From assembly GCA_021018995.1 (NCBI GenBank), contig CM037585.1, positions 66,838,646 to 66,902,645 of the forward strand: 64,000 bases of DNA, written 5' to 3'. Positions 22,192 to 34,190 of the stretch are shown piece by piece; position 1 is the stretch's first letter, and every line of letters starts with the position of its first letter. A program made the translations under genes and the position numbers. The notes beneath the pieces are model-generated. The model was not told where the DNA came from and did no database searches. It saw only the letters and a list, made by a program, of their open reading frames with translations. Source of the stretch: Chloranthus sessilifolius. Its lineage: Eukaryota > Streptophyta > Magnoliopsida > Chloranthales > Chloranthaceae.

Positions 22192-24924
22192 CTAATCAGA
22201 GTCAGAATCTGAACTTAAAACAAAAGGAGGGTCCCATGCATATTTTTCTTCATAAGGATTTTTGTCCTTCTTCACTAGCTCTGCACTGGAAGCATCAAGG
22301 GTAAATTTGATTACAGCTGGCTTCTTCTTCTTCTTGGGCTTTGTGTCAGGCTCCTATACGGAAATGCCTTTGGATTATGAAGGACCCAAGGCTAAGTAAA
22401 GGGAGAGGGTTTCTACTAACCTAGCTAGCATTTCAGATTTTTGTTTGTACATCTTGTAAAGATTGAGAGAATTGAGGACCATCTTCCATAATTTCCATTC
22501 CTCTTTCCTATGGGCCTCCAAAATAGGGTCAATTTCCTCCTCATGGGCTTGATGTAGCAAAACCATGATAGCATCCACTAGGAATCTAACATCCTCCTTG
22601 ACATTTGGGTTGGTCTCAATGGCTTTGGTGAGGGGTGGCGGAGGTGAAAAGGTGTTGGTGCCATAAGGGACAATGGCCCAATGGTTATGATCATCCATGG
22701 AGGAGGGGGTGATGGTCAACTCAGGAAGTGGTGGTGATGGTAAAATGAAGGTCAGTGGCATATCCTCTTCCACATCAATTGACTCAGGTGGGGTGGAGGG
22801 GTAGGTAAAAGGTAAAAAGGGTAGGTCAGCCTCCAAGGGGTCAGTTGGGGTTGTAGCAGGGATGGATAAAGCCGCTTCCTCAAAGTTAGTTTGAGTAGAG
22901 GAGTCTCAGGTAGAAGGGGCAGGGATTGGTTCTTCCACCTCAGCAGTGGAAGCCACCACTACAGGGTGTAGCAGAGGGGAAGGAGGAGGAGTGGGTATAG
23001 GAGTAGGTGTAGGAGTTGGAGTTGGAAGAGGTTGAATGGTTGAGGTAGATGGAAGTAGGGTGGCTTGAATGGCATGTAAACAGGTGGCCATCACAGATTG
23101 GTTAGCTATGTTGGTTTGCAGCTGGGCTAGGACGGAGGTGAGAAGGGAAAGGATCTGAGCAGAGGCATCAGGTAAGGTAGGAGCTTGGGTAATAGTTTGA
23201 GTGGATATAATGGGCTGGAAAGGGGATGTGGAAGCATGGTGGAAAGGGATAGGGTGTGGGGAGTCAGGTAAAGGGAAGTGCTCATGCCCAATGTCCTCCA
23301 CAATGGAGTCAATTAGGGATGAATACCCCTCAGTGGTCAAGTGTTCCACATCCTGGGTAGGTGACATGGACGTAGTGGGGTTAGCCTCAATAGGTATGGA
23401 AAGTGGAGAGGAGATTGGGCCATATGATGTAGAAAGAGTTGTTGGTGCAGGGCTTAAGGGTTCAACAAATGGGATGGATGGGCTAGCTGGAGGGGTTGTG
23501 GCTGATTTGGATATTCTCTGGTAGGTGGTTGTGATGGGAAGTGAAGGTAAGGTGACAATTGGGTCTGTGGTGGGAGGAGCTGACACAGGGGTGATGCTGG
23601 AAGGGGTGGCTGAGCTGTTGGAATGTATGGGGACTGAAATGGATGGAATGGAAGGTGGTGGAATGGGGATGCTGACAATAGCAGAGGTGACAATAGGCAA
23701 GGTCATAGCAGTGAAAGGGAGGAGTATGGATGCAGAGGTCACAAGTGGAGGTACTGAGCTAGTACCAGTAGATGTAGGCAGAGGCTCGAAGTTGGCTACT
23801 ATAGAGATCTCAGGTATAGCCGCTGAGCTGGCTGATGGGGCTGTGGGTATCACAGGTGCAACTGCTGAGCTGGTCACCTGAGGGGCTTCTTTTTCAGGAC
23901 TCTCCACTATTTTCTTCTTGCTTTTCCCAATCAGGGTAATGCTTGTTGACCATGCCCTTCTCCCAAATACTTTTGGACTCAATTTATCCATTGGTTGATC
24001 CTTTTGTATAACATATTTCCCTTTTTTTAATAGAGCAGTGATGAGTCTGTTGTAGGGTAACCCTGGCAACATCTGTCTTCTTTTTATCTTCTCATTCACA
24101 TCTACCATGGCCTCAAATATCAGCTGAGAGGCATTCAAAAACTAGCCCTTGGAGAAAAAGTAAAGGGCATCCACTATAGGATTTCTCTCCTACTGATGTC
24201 CCCTGACATAAATATTTTTCCTCAAGATTGAATCTATGAAAAGCAGGATAGGGTCCTCGTCTCTCTTCATCAATGACTCCCCAGAGCCCACAATGCCTTG
24301 AGTCAGATATTTGGCCATTGCTCGAAAGGACACAATATCAGGTGCTCCTAGGCCATAAGCTGACTAAAAAATGGATGGGATCCATAATGCCAACCCAATA
24401 TCACTGTAGTCCATAACCAGCTCCCAATTGTCAATCAAAACCACAAGGGTAGGATCAGTTGACCCTCGCTTCATCTCTTTTCTGATGTTCTGATACCACA
24501 TTTTGACTAGTCTAGGGTAGACCTTCTCTTGTAATGGGGTCAACAAAGGTGTTAGAGATGCCTTCACCAAGTAATCCAAGATCTCCTTACACTCAACCTT
24601 AGAAAAATAAGGTAGGTCAAAAATTATCTCTGGAATCAAATCTAAGGCATCCCCAAACTCATTGGGGGTTGTCAGGTTCTCAGGTATCTCAGTTTCAGCC
24701 TCAGGTTGAGGTTAAGGCATAGGGACAGCCTCAACAACCTCTTCAGTTATTTTGGCTTTCTTAGCTTTCTTGGCTTTCTTTGGTTTTTCCATAATGAGCT
24801 TCCTCTTAGCAGGTGGGTCATCTTTGGGCTGTGTGGCTAGCCTACTAGATTTTCTGGTGGATTTTGTGGCAGATTTGGAAGGGGGTTTGAAAAGATCAGC
24901 AAGGGTATCCTCACGGTCAGCCAT
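22192..24924 (-). pseudogene. ORF2 ('env-like') of copy B
   Basis: One frame of about 911 codons from ATG 24924 to TAG 22192, with no frameshift seen but several stops (at 24712, about 24364, about 24200, about 24144, 22906, 22375 and about 22355). The N-terminus is Lys-rich (KRKLIMEKPKKAKKAKKAK), nuclear-signal-like. The globular part shows YPRLVKMWYQNIRKEM and LPGLPYNRLITALLKKG, aligned with ORF2 of A. A long Pro/Ser/Thr-rich region follows, with a TQT motif (SSTQTNFEE, about 22880-22900), a C-terminal helical part and an acidic tail (SSDSDSD). Function unknown. Confidence 0.7.
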
Positions 24925-25985
24925 GGGTCACACAATCCACACAATCAACTCCCAACAACCCACGTCAATCTTCCTTTCTCAATCAAATTAACCACACACA
25001 CAAAAATAGGGAAGTACAAAGCTGGAAAATCACAGAGTGGAAGTTGAAGAAGAACTTACCCATAGAACCTGGGGTTTCTCAAAACTTGTTGTGCACGACA
25101 CCAAACCAGCTCAAACCAGGTGCAAAATGTTGACCTTGCAAAGCTAATGCACTTGGAACAATGGCAAGGTAAGTGGCATTGGGACCAGTGAGATGGAGGA
25201 GAAAGAAGTAAATGAAAAATCAGGTAGAGGAGGAACCAGGCTCTGAGCACAAGGTGTTGATAAATCGACTTGTCTGTAGGTTTAAAACAAGTAAAAAGAT
25301 ATTTCGACAGGATTGAAAAGAAGATTTTGACAGGTTGAAGCAACTTGTCGAACAGTTAAAACCATTCAAATTTGTAAACTTCTTAAGCTGAAGGTTTCGA
25401 GAGGTTGTTCAACCTCTTGACAGGTTCATAGGCATCAGAATTTGTAAGTCGAGAGGTTCAACCAACCTCTCAACAAGTTTATTTTTCTCAGCAATTAAGG
25501 TCTCGACAGGTATCAGAACCTGTCAAAAATGCAGACAATAACCTTCAGTAGCTCTCGGCTTCTTCCCTCAACTCCTCGACAGGTACATAGATCCTATCGA
25601 ATCTCAGATGTACACCTTCAGTACCTGTCGAGAATCATTTCACACCTCTCGACAGGCCACAATACCTATTGAAATGCACACTGGGAACCCTCAGTACCTA
25701 TCGAAATGCTCTCAACACCTCTCGACATGTATTTCAATCCAAACTTATTTCTCATTAGTTCCCAGTTCAACTTCCACACAAATATATCAATCCTACTCTG
25801 TTCCCATTTAATTTCTCATGCCTTGGAAGCTTTCCTACCCTTATTACATATGACTCATGATTCTAAATGAAAAAAAAAACTAAGCAAAAGTGGCAACATA
25901 TATACAATGACAGACAGTTTGGAAAATAGCAACAGCAATACAATTGACGGTTATGATATATAGTGTACAGTGTTGAAAATCAGTC
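24925..25985 (-). other. Spacer between integrase and ORF2, copy B
   Basis: No gene. The middle (25250-25735) is the motif array listed separately. The part next to ORF2 (24925-25250) would be its mRNA leader; I see only a weak TTTAAA at 25281-25286 as a TATA candidate. Confidence 0.5.
25250..25735 (-). promoter_or_regulatory. CTCGACAGG array upstream of ORF2, copy B
   Basis: About a dozen copies of tcgacaggt, cctctcgaca or the reversed acctgtcgag within 490 bp. They occur in both orientations and often as close inverted pairs (for example gtcgagaggttc ... cctctcaac). It is the same family-specific motif as in both LTRs of B and is absent from the coding parts I read. Confidence 0.5.
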
Positions 25986-27260
25986 ACACTTTGGAGGTTC
26001 TTGAAGGTGAATGGTCACCACAGGCTTACTACATTTTCAACAAAGAGTTTGAGCCTTTGAGCATTGACTTTCATGATCCTACCATCCTATGGATCCATGA
26101 TTTCAATAGCTCCAAATGGGGATACATGCATTACAATGTAAGGTCCATCCCATCTAGATCTCAACTTGATTGGGAAAATTTTTAATTTAGAATTGAACAG
26201 CCATACCTTGTTGCCTGCAACAAACTCCTTTCTCAGCAAGTGTCTATCATAAAAAGCTTTGGCTTTTTCTTTGTAGATCCTTGCATTGGAGTAGGCTTCT
26301 AATCTCAGCTCCTCCAATTCTGACAGCTGCAGCCTCCTATGCATACCAACAGAAGTTAGATCAATGTTCAATGATTTAATAGACTAATAGGCTTTGTGTT
26401 CTAACTCTACTGGTAAATGGCATGCCTTGCCATACACTAACCTAAAGGAAGACATCCCTATTGGGGTCTTATAGGCAATTCTATAAGCCCAAAGAGCATC
26501 AGTCAACTTCAGGTACCAATCCTTCCTATGTCCTCTCTCAGCTTTCTCTAAAATGTGTTTGATCTCTCTATTAGAAAATTTCACATGCCCACTGGTCTGT
26601 GGGTGGTCTGGGGTGGCAACTCTGTGTGTCACAGAGTACTTTCTAAGGAAGTTCTAAAACTGTCTATTGCAGAAATGGCTTCCCCCATCATTAATGATAA
26701 CTCTGGGGGTGCCAAACCTAGAGAAAATGTTGTCTTTCAAGAAATTGAGGACAACTCTGTGATCATTGGTTCTTGTGGCTATGGCCTCAACCCACTTGGA
26801 CACATTGGTTCTTGTGGCTATGGCCTCAACCCACTTGGACACATAGTCCACAACCACAAGAATAAAATTGTATCCATAGGAAGGAGGGAAAGGACCCATG
26901 AAGTCAATCTCCCAAATGTCAAATAATTCAACAAGTATAAGTTGTAAAGGCATGGAATTTCTTTTTGAAATACTTTTCATTTTCTGGAATCTTTCACAAG
27001 CTTTGCAATACTGCCATGCATCTTTGAAGATAGTGGGCCAATAAAATCTACTTTGAAGTATCTTTACGGTAGTCTTGTTTCCACTGAAATGGCCTCCACA
27101 AGCCTGTTCATGACACATGGTTAGTATGCTTTGAACTTTATTCTCAGGGACACACTTTCTCATAGCTTAGTCTGCACAATGCTTGAAAAGGTATGGATCC
27201 TCCCACATGTAATATCTGATCTGAGAGAAGAACAACTCCTTATCTATTTTGTTTCAATGT
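25986..27260 (-). pseudogene. Integrase of copy B
   Basis: Zinc region [15 protein letters not shown] with CKACERFQ, so the second Cys of the CxxC pair is lost (CERF in place of CxxC). Core: [19 protein letters not shown], then GHVKFSNRE, where the catalytic Glu of the DDE triad is Lys (26579-26581). A 39-bp tandem duplication (26765-26842) repeats 13 residues, [13 protein letters not shown]. Several stops, for example after NRQF and after EHKAY. Catalytically dead on three counts. Confidence 0.8.
26765..26842 (-). repeat. 39-bp in-frame tandem duplication in integrase
   Basis: Two back-to-back copies, 26765-26803 and 26804-26842, apparently identical. The frame is kept, adding 13 residues between the first and second catalytic Asp. 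Confidence 0.9.
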
Positions 27261-27760
27261 GGGGGAATCCTACCCACTGCCAAGTAGTTTACTATGTTTG
27301 CAAGCCAAGGTGCAGTCATGCTGACAGTAAACAACTATTCATCAGGAAATGAGTCATTGACAAGCAACCTATCAAACTTAGTAGCTAGGATCCTGGATAG
27401 GCGGTCTGCCACCACATTTTCAACTCCTGTTTTATCTTTAATCTCAAGATCAAACTCCTATAATAGGAGGATCCATCTGATTAATCTTGGCTTGGCATCC
27501 TTTTTAGACAAAAGGTACTTCAAGGCTGAATGGTCTGTGAACACCACAATCCTAGATCCTAACACATAAGACCTAAATTTTTCCAAAGCATAGACAATGT
27601 CTAACAATTCCTTCTCAATTGTGGTATAGTTTAACTGAGTATCAATCATTGTCTTGCTTGCATAAGTAATCACACAAGGTAACTTGTCCTTTCTTTGCCC
27701 TAAAACTACACCTATAGGAAAATCTTATGCATCACACATCAGCTCAAATGTTGAACAGTA
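27261..27760 (-). pseudogene. RNase H of copy B
   Basis: Motifs [36 protein letters not shown] and [16 protein letters not shown] on the minus strand, in the same frame as integrase. Stops right after MCDA (about 27731) and after WILLL (near 27460). The TCA-to-TAA change at the first falls beside the first catalytic Asp. Confidence 0.75.
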
Positions 27761-29047
27761 ATCAGGTGCTTGAAGGACAGGTGCCAAGGTTAAACAACCT
27801 TTCAAAAACTCAAAAGCAGTGAGACATTCATTATTGAATACAAAAGGAACCTCTTGACACGGCAAGTGACAAGGAGGTTTTGAGATTTTGCTGAAATCTT
27901 TGATGAATCTCCTATAAAAACTAGCATGTCCCAAAGAGGATCTGACCTATTTGACAATTTTAGGTGGGGGAAAATATACAATCAAATCAATTTTAGCCTG
28001 GTCTACCTCTATGCCTCTGTGAGAAACAACATGGCCAAAGACAATACCTTGATTGACCATAAAATGACTTTTCTCAACTTAAAACCAAGTTGGTTTCTTC
28101 ACATCTCTGTAGCATTAGGCTGAGATGATGTAGACATTGGCTAAAACTATCCCCAAAGATTGAAAAATCATTCATGAATATCTCTAAAAATTGATTAATC
28201 ATATCCGAAAAGATGGCATACATACACCTTTGGAAAGTTACAGGGGCATTGCACAATCCAAATGACATCTTTCTATAGGAAAAGGTGCCAAATGGACATG
28301 TGAAAGTTGTTTTCTCTTGGTCTTGTGGATACACAAGAATTTAGTTATACCCAGAGTATCCATCAAGAAAGCAATAAAAAGATTTGCCTACCAACTTGTC
28401 CAAAATCTGGTCTATGAAGGGGAAAGGAAAATGGTCTTTTCTAGTTTTTGAATTAAGCTTTCAATAATCAAAGCACACCCTCCAACCAGTGGTTTCCCTG
28501 GTTGGGATTAGCTCACCAAAATCTGATTTAACCATAGTGATTCTAGATTTCTTAGGTACCACCTGAGTAGGTGCCACCCATTCATAATCTGAAATAGGAT
28601 AGATGACTACTGCATCTAACATTTAACCACCTCCTTCATCAGTACTTCTTGCATGTGGGGATTTAACTTTCTCTCAATCTCTCTAGAGGGTTTGGAACCC
28701 TCTTTCAAGTGGATCTTATGCATACAAACAGCAGGACTGATTCTTCTAAGATCAACAATAGTCCAACCTATTGCTCTCTTATGCTTTTCCAACACATACA
28801 ACAACTCTTCTTCTTGCTCATCAGTGAGGGAAGAAGAAATTATTACAGGAAACTTCTGATTTGTCTCCAAAAATACATATTTCAAAGACTTGGATAGCTG
28901 TTTCAATTCCACATCAGGTGAACTTATGAGTAAAGGCAGCAAAGGTGCCTTAGAAGGTGGTGGAAGAGGCAACACTGCTAGTTTCCAAGGAAGATATCTT
29001 GTTGCTGGCCCTACTTCAGAATTTAAGGCTTTCACCTCTTTAATCAC
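27761..29047 (-). pseudogene. Reverse transcriptase of copy B
   Basis: N-terminal link from about 29047 (HKRAIGWTIVDL, AVCMHKIHLKEG), then a frameshift near 28616. Fingers and palm: GWRVCFDY, FLDGYSGYN, FGLCNAPVTFQRCMYAIF. The active site reads FMNDFSIFG where other copies have FMDD; the first Asp is Asn (28170-28172). A second frameshift separates this from FYRRFIKDFSKISKPP (27725-27934). Stops also present. No activity expected. Confidence 0.8.
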
Positions 29048-29860
29048 AGGGTAGGGGCCTTTTCTTCCATAATTTCACTCCACACATTTTCAGAAATATT
29101 ACACATGTCATCACAATGCAGTAGCTTGGGCGAGGTCTCTTCCACCAGCTCATCCAACACATCAATCATAAAACAGTCGTCACTATCCAAGTGAGGCTGA
29201 CATGCTGCATTGTAAACATTCAATTTAACTTTCATATTACCAAAAGATACCTCCATTACACTTGATTTACATTATATACAAGCATTGGCAGTGACCAAGA
29301 AAGGCCTGCCCAAAATTATAGGAATGGAAGTAGTGCACTTGCTTGGTTCCATGTCAAGAACCAGAAAATCTGCTGGATAGAAAAACTTGTCAACTCCAAC
29401 TAACACATCTTTTATCATTCCCACTAGCCTCCTTCCAGATCTGCCAGCCAGCTATAATACCGCATGTGTGGGATTCAATTCTCCCAATCCTAACTTCTCA
29501 TAAACTGAATATGGAAGTAGGTTCACACAGGCTCCCAAATTTAATAAGGCTTTTTCAATTGTGTGATCTCCAATGATGCAAGGAATTGTGGGAACTCTAG
29601 GGTCTTGGAGCTTTGTTGGGGTTGCAATGGACATCACTTGGTTTACTATCACAGCATAAAATACTTTCTTGGATAGGTGCTTTCTAGATTGTCTTTTGTG
29701 TGTACACAAATCTTTCAAAAACTTTGTATAGGCTGAAACTTGCTTGATTGCATCAAGTAAAGGCAAGTTGATCTTCACTTGTTTAAATAATTCCATCATT
29801 TCCTCAACTTTATCATTTCCCTTATCCAAAGGAGAAGGTGCTTGAAGTGCATTGGGAAAT
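29044..29860 (-). pseudogene. Aspartic protease region of copy B
   Basis: KALLNLGACVNLLPYSVYEK corresponds to the DLGAS active-site loop; Asp is replaced by Asn, so catalysis is lost. A stop at 29452 follows NPTHAVL. The later LGRPFLVTAN strand and MEVSFGNMKVKLNVYN are readable, with a stop at about 29257 just upstream of the latter. Confidence 0.75.
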
Positions 29861-31570
29861 GACAAATGAGGGACTAATCTCCCATTTGCTGCCTTAGCAA
29901 TCTCATCAATTTTTTCCTTGTTTTTGTTTTCATTTTTCTGTTGGGGTTCATCAACACTCCCTTTATTTCTCATATGCTGCTCATGTTGCATATCATGATG
30001 GGTTGTTCTTTCTTTGCCTGCACTCTTCTCGGACTCAACACCAACCTTGTTATCAACCAACCTTCCACTTCTCAAAGTGGTGACAGACTTAGGTTCTTCA
30101 TATGAAAAAGTCTCACCCACCATATACTGCCCTTTTGGGTTGTTCATAGGCTGACTAGACACTCTTTCCTCTTCTCTCCTAGTGAAAGTATTGGATAGCT
30201 GACCAAGATGGTCCTCTATCTTCTTAATACTTTGGCTATGAGAGTTAACTGTTTGAGACAGAGCCCAAATTCTATAATGACGCCAGAACTTGCTCTTCAA
30301 ATGTGAGGGATCTAGAGGGTGCTGGGGCTGGTGCACTTTGATGCACAGGTTGTGCCATTGGCTGGGCCATAGGCTACTAGTATTGGGGCCTTGGAAAGTA
30401 ATTCTGCTAGTAGGGCTGAGCATTTCTATATGGCATTGGCTGCTGTGGTTGCTGCTGCTGCTGGTTTTGGAAGTTATCTTGTCTCCACCTCAAGTTGGAG
30501 TGGTTTCTTCAATGATAACCAGCAGCTGACTGTTGTCCAAAGGACTGAGCAGTATGCACATGTTCCATAACCAAATTTGAAAATTAAGCAGCAGAGGGAC
30601 ATTCTTCAAGGGAGTGAGTAGGGGACTAGCATATCAGACATGCCTCCTCTACTTTGGCAGCCATTGGAAACTGCATTGGTCCTATGAGCTTATCAAATTT
30701 CTCAGTCAAGCTATCAACCTTTCTCTCCAAATCATTATAGCCACTGACCTTATACATTTTACCTCTTGTCGTGTTCTCTCTCACCAATCTAATAGGAGTC
30801 TCAATGTCCTTAGACAGAGTCCCCCTTTGCATGGAGTTTTCACTAATTACATCAAACAATTCCCAAGCTTCATCAACTGTCTTGTGGAGGTAAGTAGCCC
30901 CACATGAGACATCCACCATGTCCCTACTCTTGGGATTAATTCCTTGATAAAAAATTTGAACAAGTTGTCATTCACGAATTTGGTGATGGGGATATTGCTT
31001 CAAAAGCTCCTTAAATCTCTCCCATGCTTGGTGAAAGTCTTCAGTTGGGGACTGAGCAAATGAAATTATGCTCTTCCTTAGCTGACTTGTTTTGGACATG
31101 GGGAAAAATTTGGTCAGAAATTGGCATTGAAGGTCATTCCAAGACTGTATACTATTGGTTGAGAGCATAGACAACCAAGTTCTGGCTCTGCCCTTTAATG
31201 AAGAAGGAAAGAGCCTTAGCGTGGTTGCTTCCTTCCCCAAACCAGCAATGTTGAAACAAGTACACAAGCCTACGAATTCATCAATGTGGTTGTATGGCTC
31301 TTCCTTACTCAAGGCATGATATGAGGACAGGATCTGTATGATGGAAGATTTAATTTCATAGTTCCCTTGGACAACAAGAAATTGAATGCAGAAGGGGGAA
31401 TTGTATACCCCTGGTGCATTGAATTCTTTTAATGTCCTAGGTTGCTCACCCATTATAAAAATATCACAATTAACCGCAGGTGTGTGTAGCGATTACCTAG
31501 GTCTGAGAAGCCTCTCAACTTTAAGATCTAAAGGAACAATCTCAGGATTGAGAGTTCTTCTACCAAGCAT
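29861..31570 (-). pseudogene. gag of copy B
   Basis: ATG 31570 (MLGRRTLNPEIVPLD), TAA at 31493-31495, then a 161-codon open part (MGEQPRTLKEFNAPG onward) with the same core as A (KGRARTWLSMLSTNSIQSW, HQAWERFKELLKQYP). TGA at 30968 and TAG at 30626-30628. This last stop falls inside the zinc-knuckle C-x2-C-x4-H-x4-C, at the same codon as in copy A. Frameshift near 30430, then a Gln-rich and low-conservation C-terminus. Confidence 0.75.
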
Positions 31571-31873
31571 ACACATAGCAGAAACAAAATACAACACAGA
31601 TTTCGGCAAAATAATTACAAAAACAAACAACTATTGTTGCTGATCTAAAAATTTACAGATCTAAAAATGTAAAAGAGTTAGGAAATGCAAACTTTAAGCA
31701 TAGCTTGCTCCTCCAATTAGAACAATGCTCCTCTCAGAACTACAGATCTAGATGCAACACAAAATTAAACTACAAAAAACTACAGCAGCAATTAGTTAAG
31801 CACAAAACAGGCAATTATAAATCTAAATCTAAAATAAGAAAAACTTAAATCTACCAATTCTAAAAAAACAGAT
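31571..31873 (-). other. 5' leader of copy B
   Basis: About 300 bp between PBS and gag start, A/T-rich, no frame or motif that I can support. Confidence 0.4.
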
Positions 31874-31890
31874 CCCTGGCAGCGGCGCCA
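31874..31890 (-). other. Primer binding site of copy B
   Basis: Minus strand TGGCGCCGCTGCCAGGG, next to the LTR end at 31897; one base from the usual Athila form. Confidence 0.8.
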
Positions 31891-31896
31891 AAAACT

Positions 31897-34190
31897 TGTT
31901 ATATTGCATACCTTGCAATTATTAAAGGGTTAAAAACAGCAAACTAACTAGAGAAAAAAATTACAGCAAGAAAGAACCAAATGTAAGGCAACCAGACCTG
32001 TAAGAACTAGGGCTCTTGTAGCAAGCTTTAAAGGGTTAAGTAAGGGTATGTCCACAGGGAAATGTGGTTCAAAATGTGATAAATCTCCAGATCTAGAACA
32101 GATATGGCACTCTATCCTATCCTAATTTAAACTAAGCCAAGAGAGGAAAGAGGAGAGGTTTTAGGTATTGTACTTTACTAAAAACTAAAGAACACAATGT
32201 AAGATGCAAATGATCTAGTACTGATTAAAACACATATTTAAAAAGATGGAGAAAAGGATTAAAATCAAAAGGGGGAGAATAGCAGTTGGGGATTTTGATC
32301 TTCCCTGAAAATTGGTTGGTTTAGAGGCAATGCAAGAGATTGATTTATAACTCTCCTTCATCTGGCTACAAGCTCAGATGTAAGGTATAAGAATCAAACC
32401 TAGACCATAGAATTGGATTGATCTTAAGGCTATGAACTGCCCACTTTAATTGTCACAGATCATCCTAGGGATTTCCACCAATTCAATGGTATTGATTAGA
32501 ATAATTAAATCATTGCAGATCCTATGGATGTAAGGGTACAATCTCCGGCATCCACAGGGATATTCAATCTTGGGAAATCAAATAGCAATCAAGAGATCGG
32601 TAGATCAAATTTAACTTTACAACCAACAATTACTGAGTCAATACAAACTTACAGTACATTGTTCTCAGATATGTAATTTGTACAACATCTAATCTCATAC
32701 AAAGCCTTGAACCTCTCAATTTATAACTCTCAACCTCACCCTAGCTACTAAAAGTGTTAGCCAACCATGGTTGGACTAAAAAGAGAATGGGGAAGAAGGA
32801 AGAGTGAGGAAATTTTAGAGGGAAAGGGAAATTTTGAATTTGGTCCAAGCTCTCTCAATTTTTGGATGGCTCTTCAATGAAACTTCTCTTCAATTTAGAG
32901 TCTTCCCCTCTATCCTCAGGTCTATTTCAGCCAATCAGAGCTCAAGGGAATAATTATGTTATACTAAGCTACTGATGTGGCTGATTTTACTTCTAAAAAC
33001 TCCCCCCAATTGGTTCAAACTGGAGAAGTACATGTGAGGTTGTTAGAAGGTTCCCATTCGTTCCCATATGTATTCCAAAAATACCCTCAAGGGTTGTTAA
33101 CATGCCTAGGAATGTGTGCACAGAACACTGAAGTGAGCTGCTGATGTGGCTAGAACTGAGAAGTTCCCAAGTCGTGCTTCGAGAGGTTCAGAGAGCCTCT
33201 CAATAGGTTCTGAGTCTCAGTTGTGCTACATTCGATAGGTTAGATTTGGCCTTCGACAGGTTGCTTTTAACTATCGACAGAATTTTTGACTGCTTGATAG
33301 GATGATGCAATGCTGAACTGTTGTCCTAGCTCTAGCCATCCTCTCGACAGGTTATAATTCAACCTCTCGGTATCTTATACAGCTCCAAGTGAGTCGTCAA
33401 TAGGTTCTATTCTGCTTTTTGACAGGTTGGAGGCACTTCTCGACAGGTTGAAATATCCTCTCAACAGCTTCAGGTATCCTCTCGACATGTAGGTAGAACC
33501 TTGCGAGAATGAATGCATCTCCAAGTGACCTCTCGACAGGTTACAGCACACTAATCAACAGGTTCTTCTACTATAGCTTAAACCTTTCGACAGGTTCTGT
33601 CAACCTCTTGACAACTTTGGTTTTTCACCTCAGTACCTCTCGACAGGTTGAAAAACAGCTTTAGAACCTCTCGACAAGTTGAAACATAGCTTCGGAACCT
33701 CTCGACAGGTTGCCTTCTTCAACTTTAACTCCTCGATAGGTCCTGAAACCTTTCGATATCTTCATATTTCAGCACACAGACCTGTAGACAGGTTGGATTA
33801 ACCTCTCAACATGTCCTGTTCTTTACTTCCATAGCTGACACACAATTTTAAGGTCTTGTCCTTCATTTGTCCAACACACAGTAGCCTCTTGAGGGGTTCA
33901 ATCTTCATCCAATGCATCTGCTCTTGCTCCCATGTGTGCCCAGTTGGACACATGCCATTCCCATAGAACTCTGAGGCACTATGAACTGCTTGATTGGCTG
34001 GCCTTTTGGGCTGCCTGAGCACATGTTGGGGCACTAGGTCTCTTCTTTGCCATTTTTAGATGGATGTCTGCACTGTGACTGCAATTTATTGCTTAACTAT
34101 AAAACACACTGAAGACACATTATTAGTCAACTCAAAGGTCCATCAAAGGTTAGGTTAGGAGGTGAAAATGGTATTTTTCATTGATTAATA
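31897..34190 (-). repeat. 5' LTR of copy B
   Basis: 2294 bp, ends TGTTATATTGC (31897) and gattaata (34190). It differs from the 3' LTR by many substitutions and carries one extra 31-bp array unit (33667-33697). Its TATA box is mutated (caatttagag at 32891-32900). Confidence 0.85.
33170..33835 (-). promoter_or_regulatory. CTCGACAGG array in U3 of B (5' LTR)
   Basis: Same array as 19330-19930. cctctcgac at 33636, 33667 and 33698 gives an exact 31-bp period over three copies. Confidence 0.5.

Larger units (their letters stand above)
18048..34190 (-). mobile_element. Athila-type Ty3/gypsy copy B
   Basis: Full-length minus-strand element of 16.1 kb: 5' LTR 31897-34190, PBS 31874-31890, gag-pol 31570 to about 25985, spacer with motif array, ORF2 24924-22192, 3' untranslated region, 3' LTR 18048-20313. 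Flanks are gtaac (18043-18047) and gtaat (34191-34195), a 5-bp target duplication with one mismatch. The LTRs differ at roughly one base in ten over the first 80 bp, so it is older than A. Gag-pol and ORF2 are both full of stops. Confidence 0.85.

Noticed and set aside
23201-23881. Plus-strand frames of 107 and 118 codons opposite ORF2 of B
   Set aside because: Antisense shadows of the Pro/Ser/Thr-rich region, giving Gly/Val/Met-rich nonsense.
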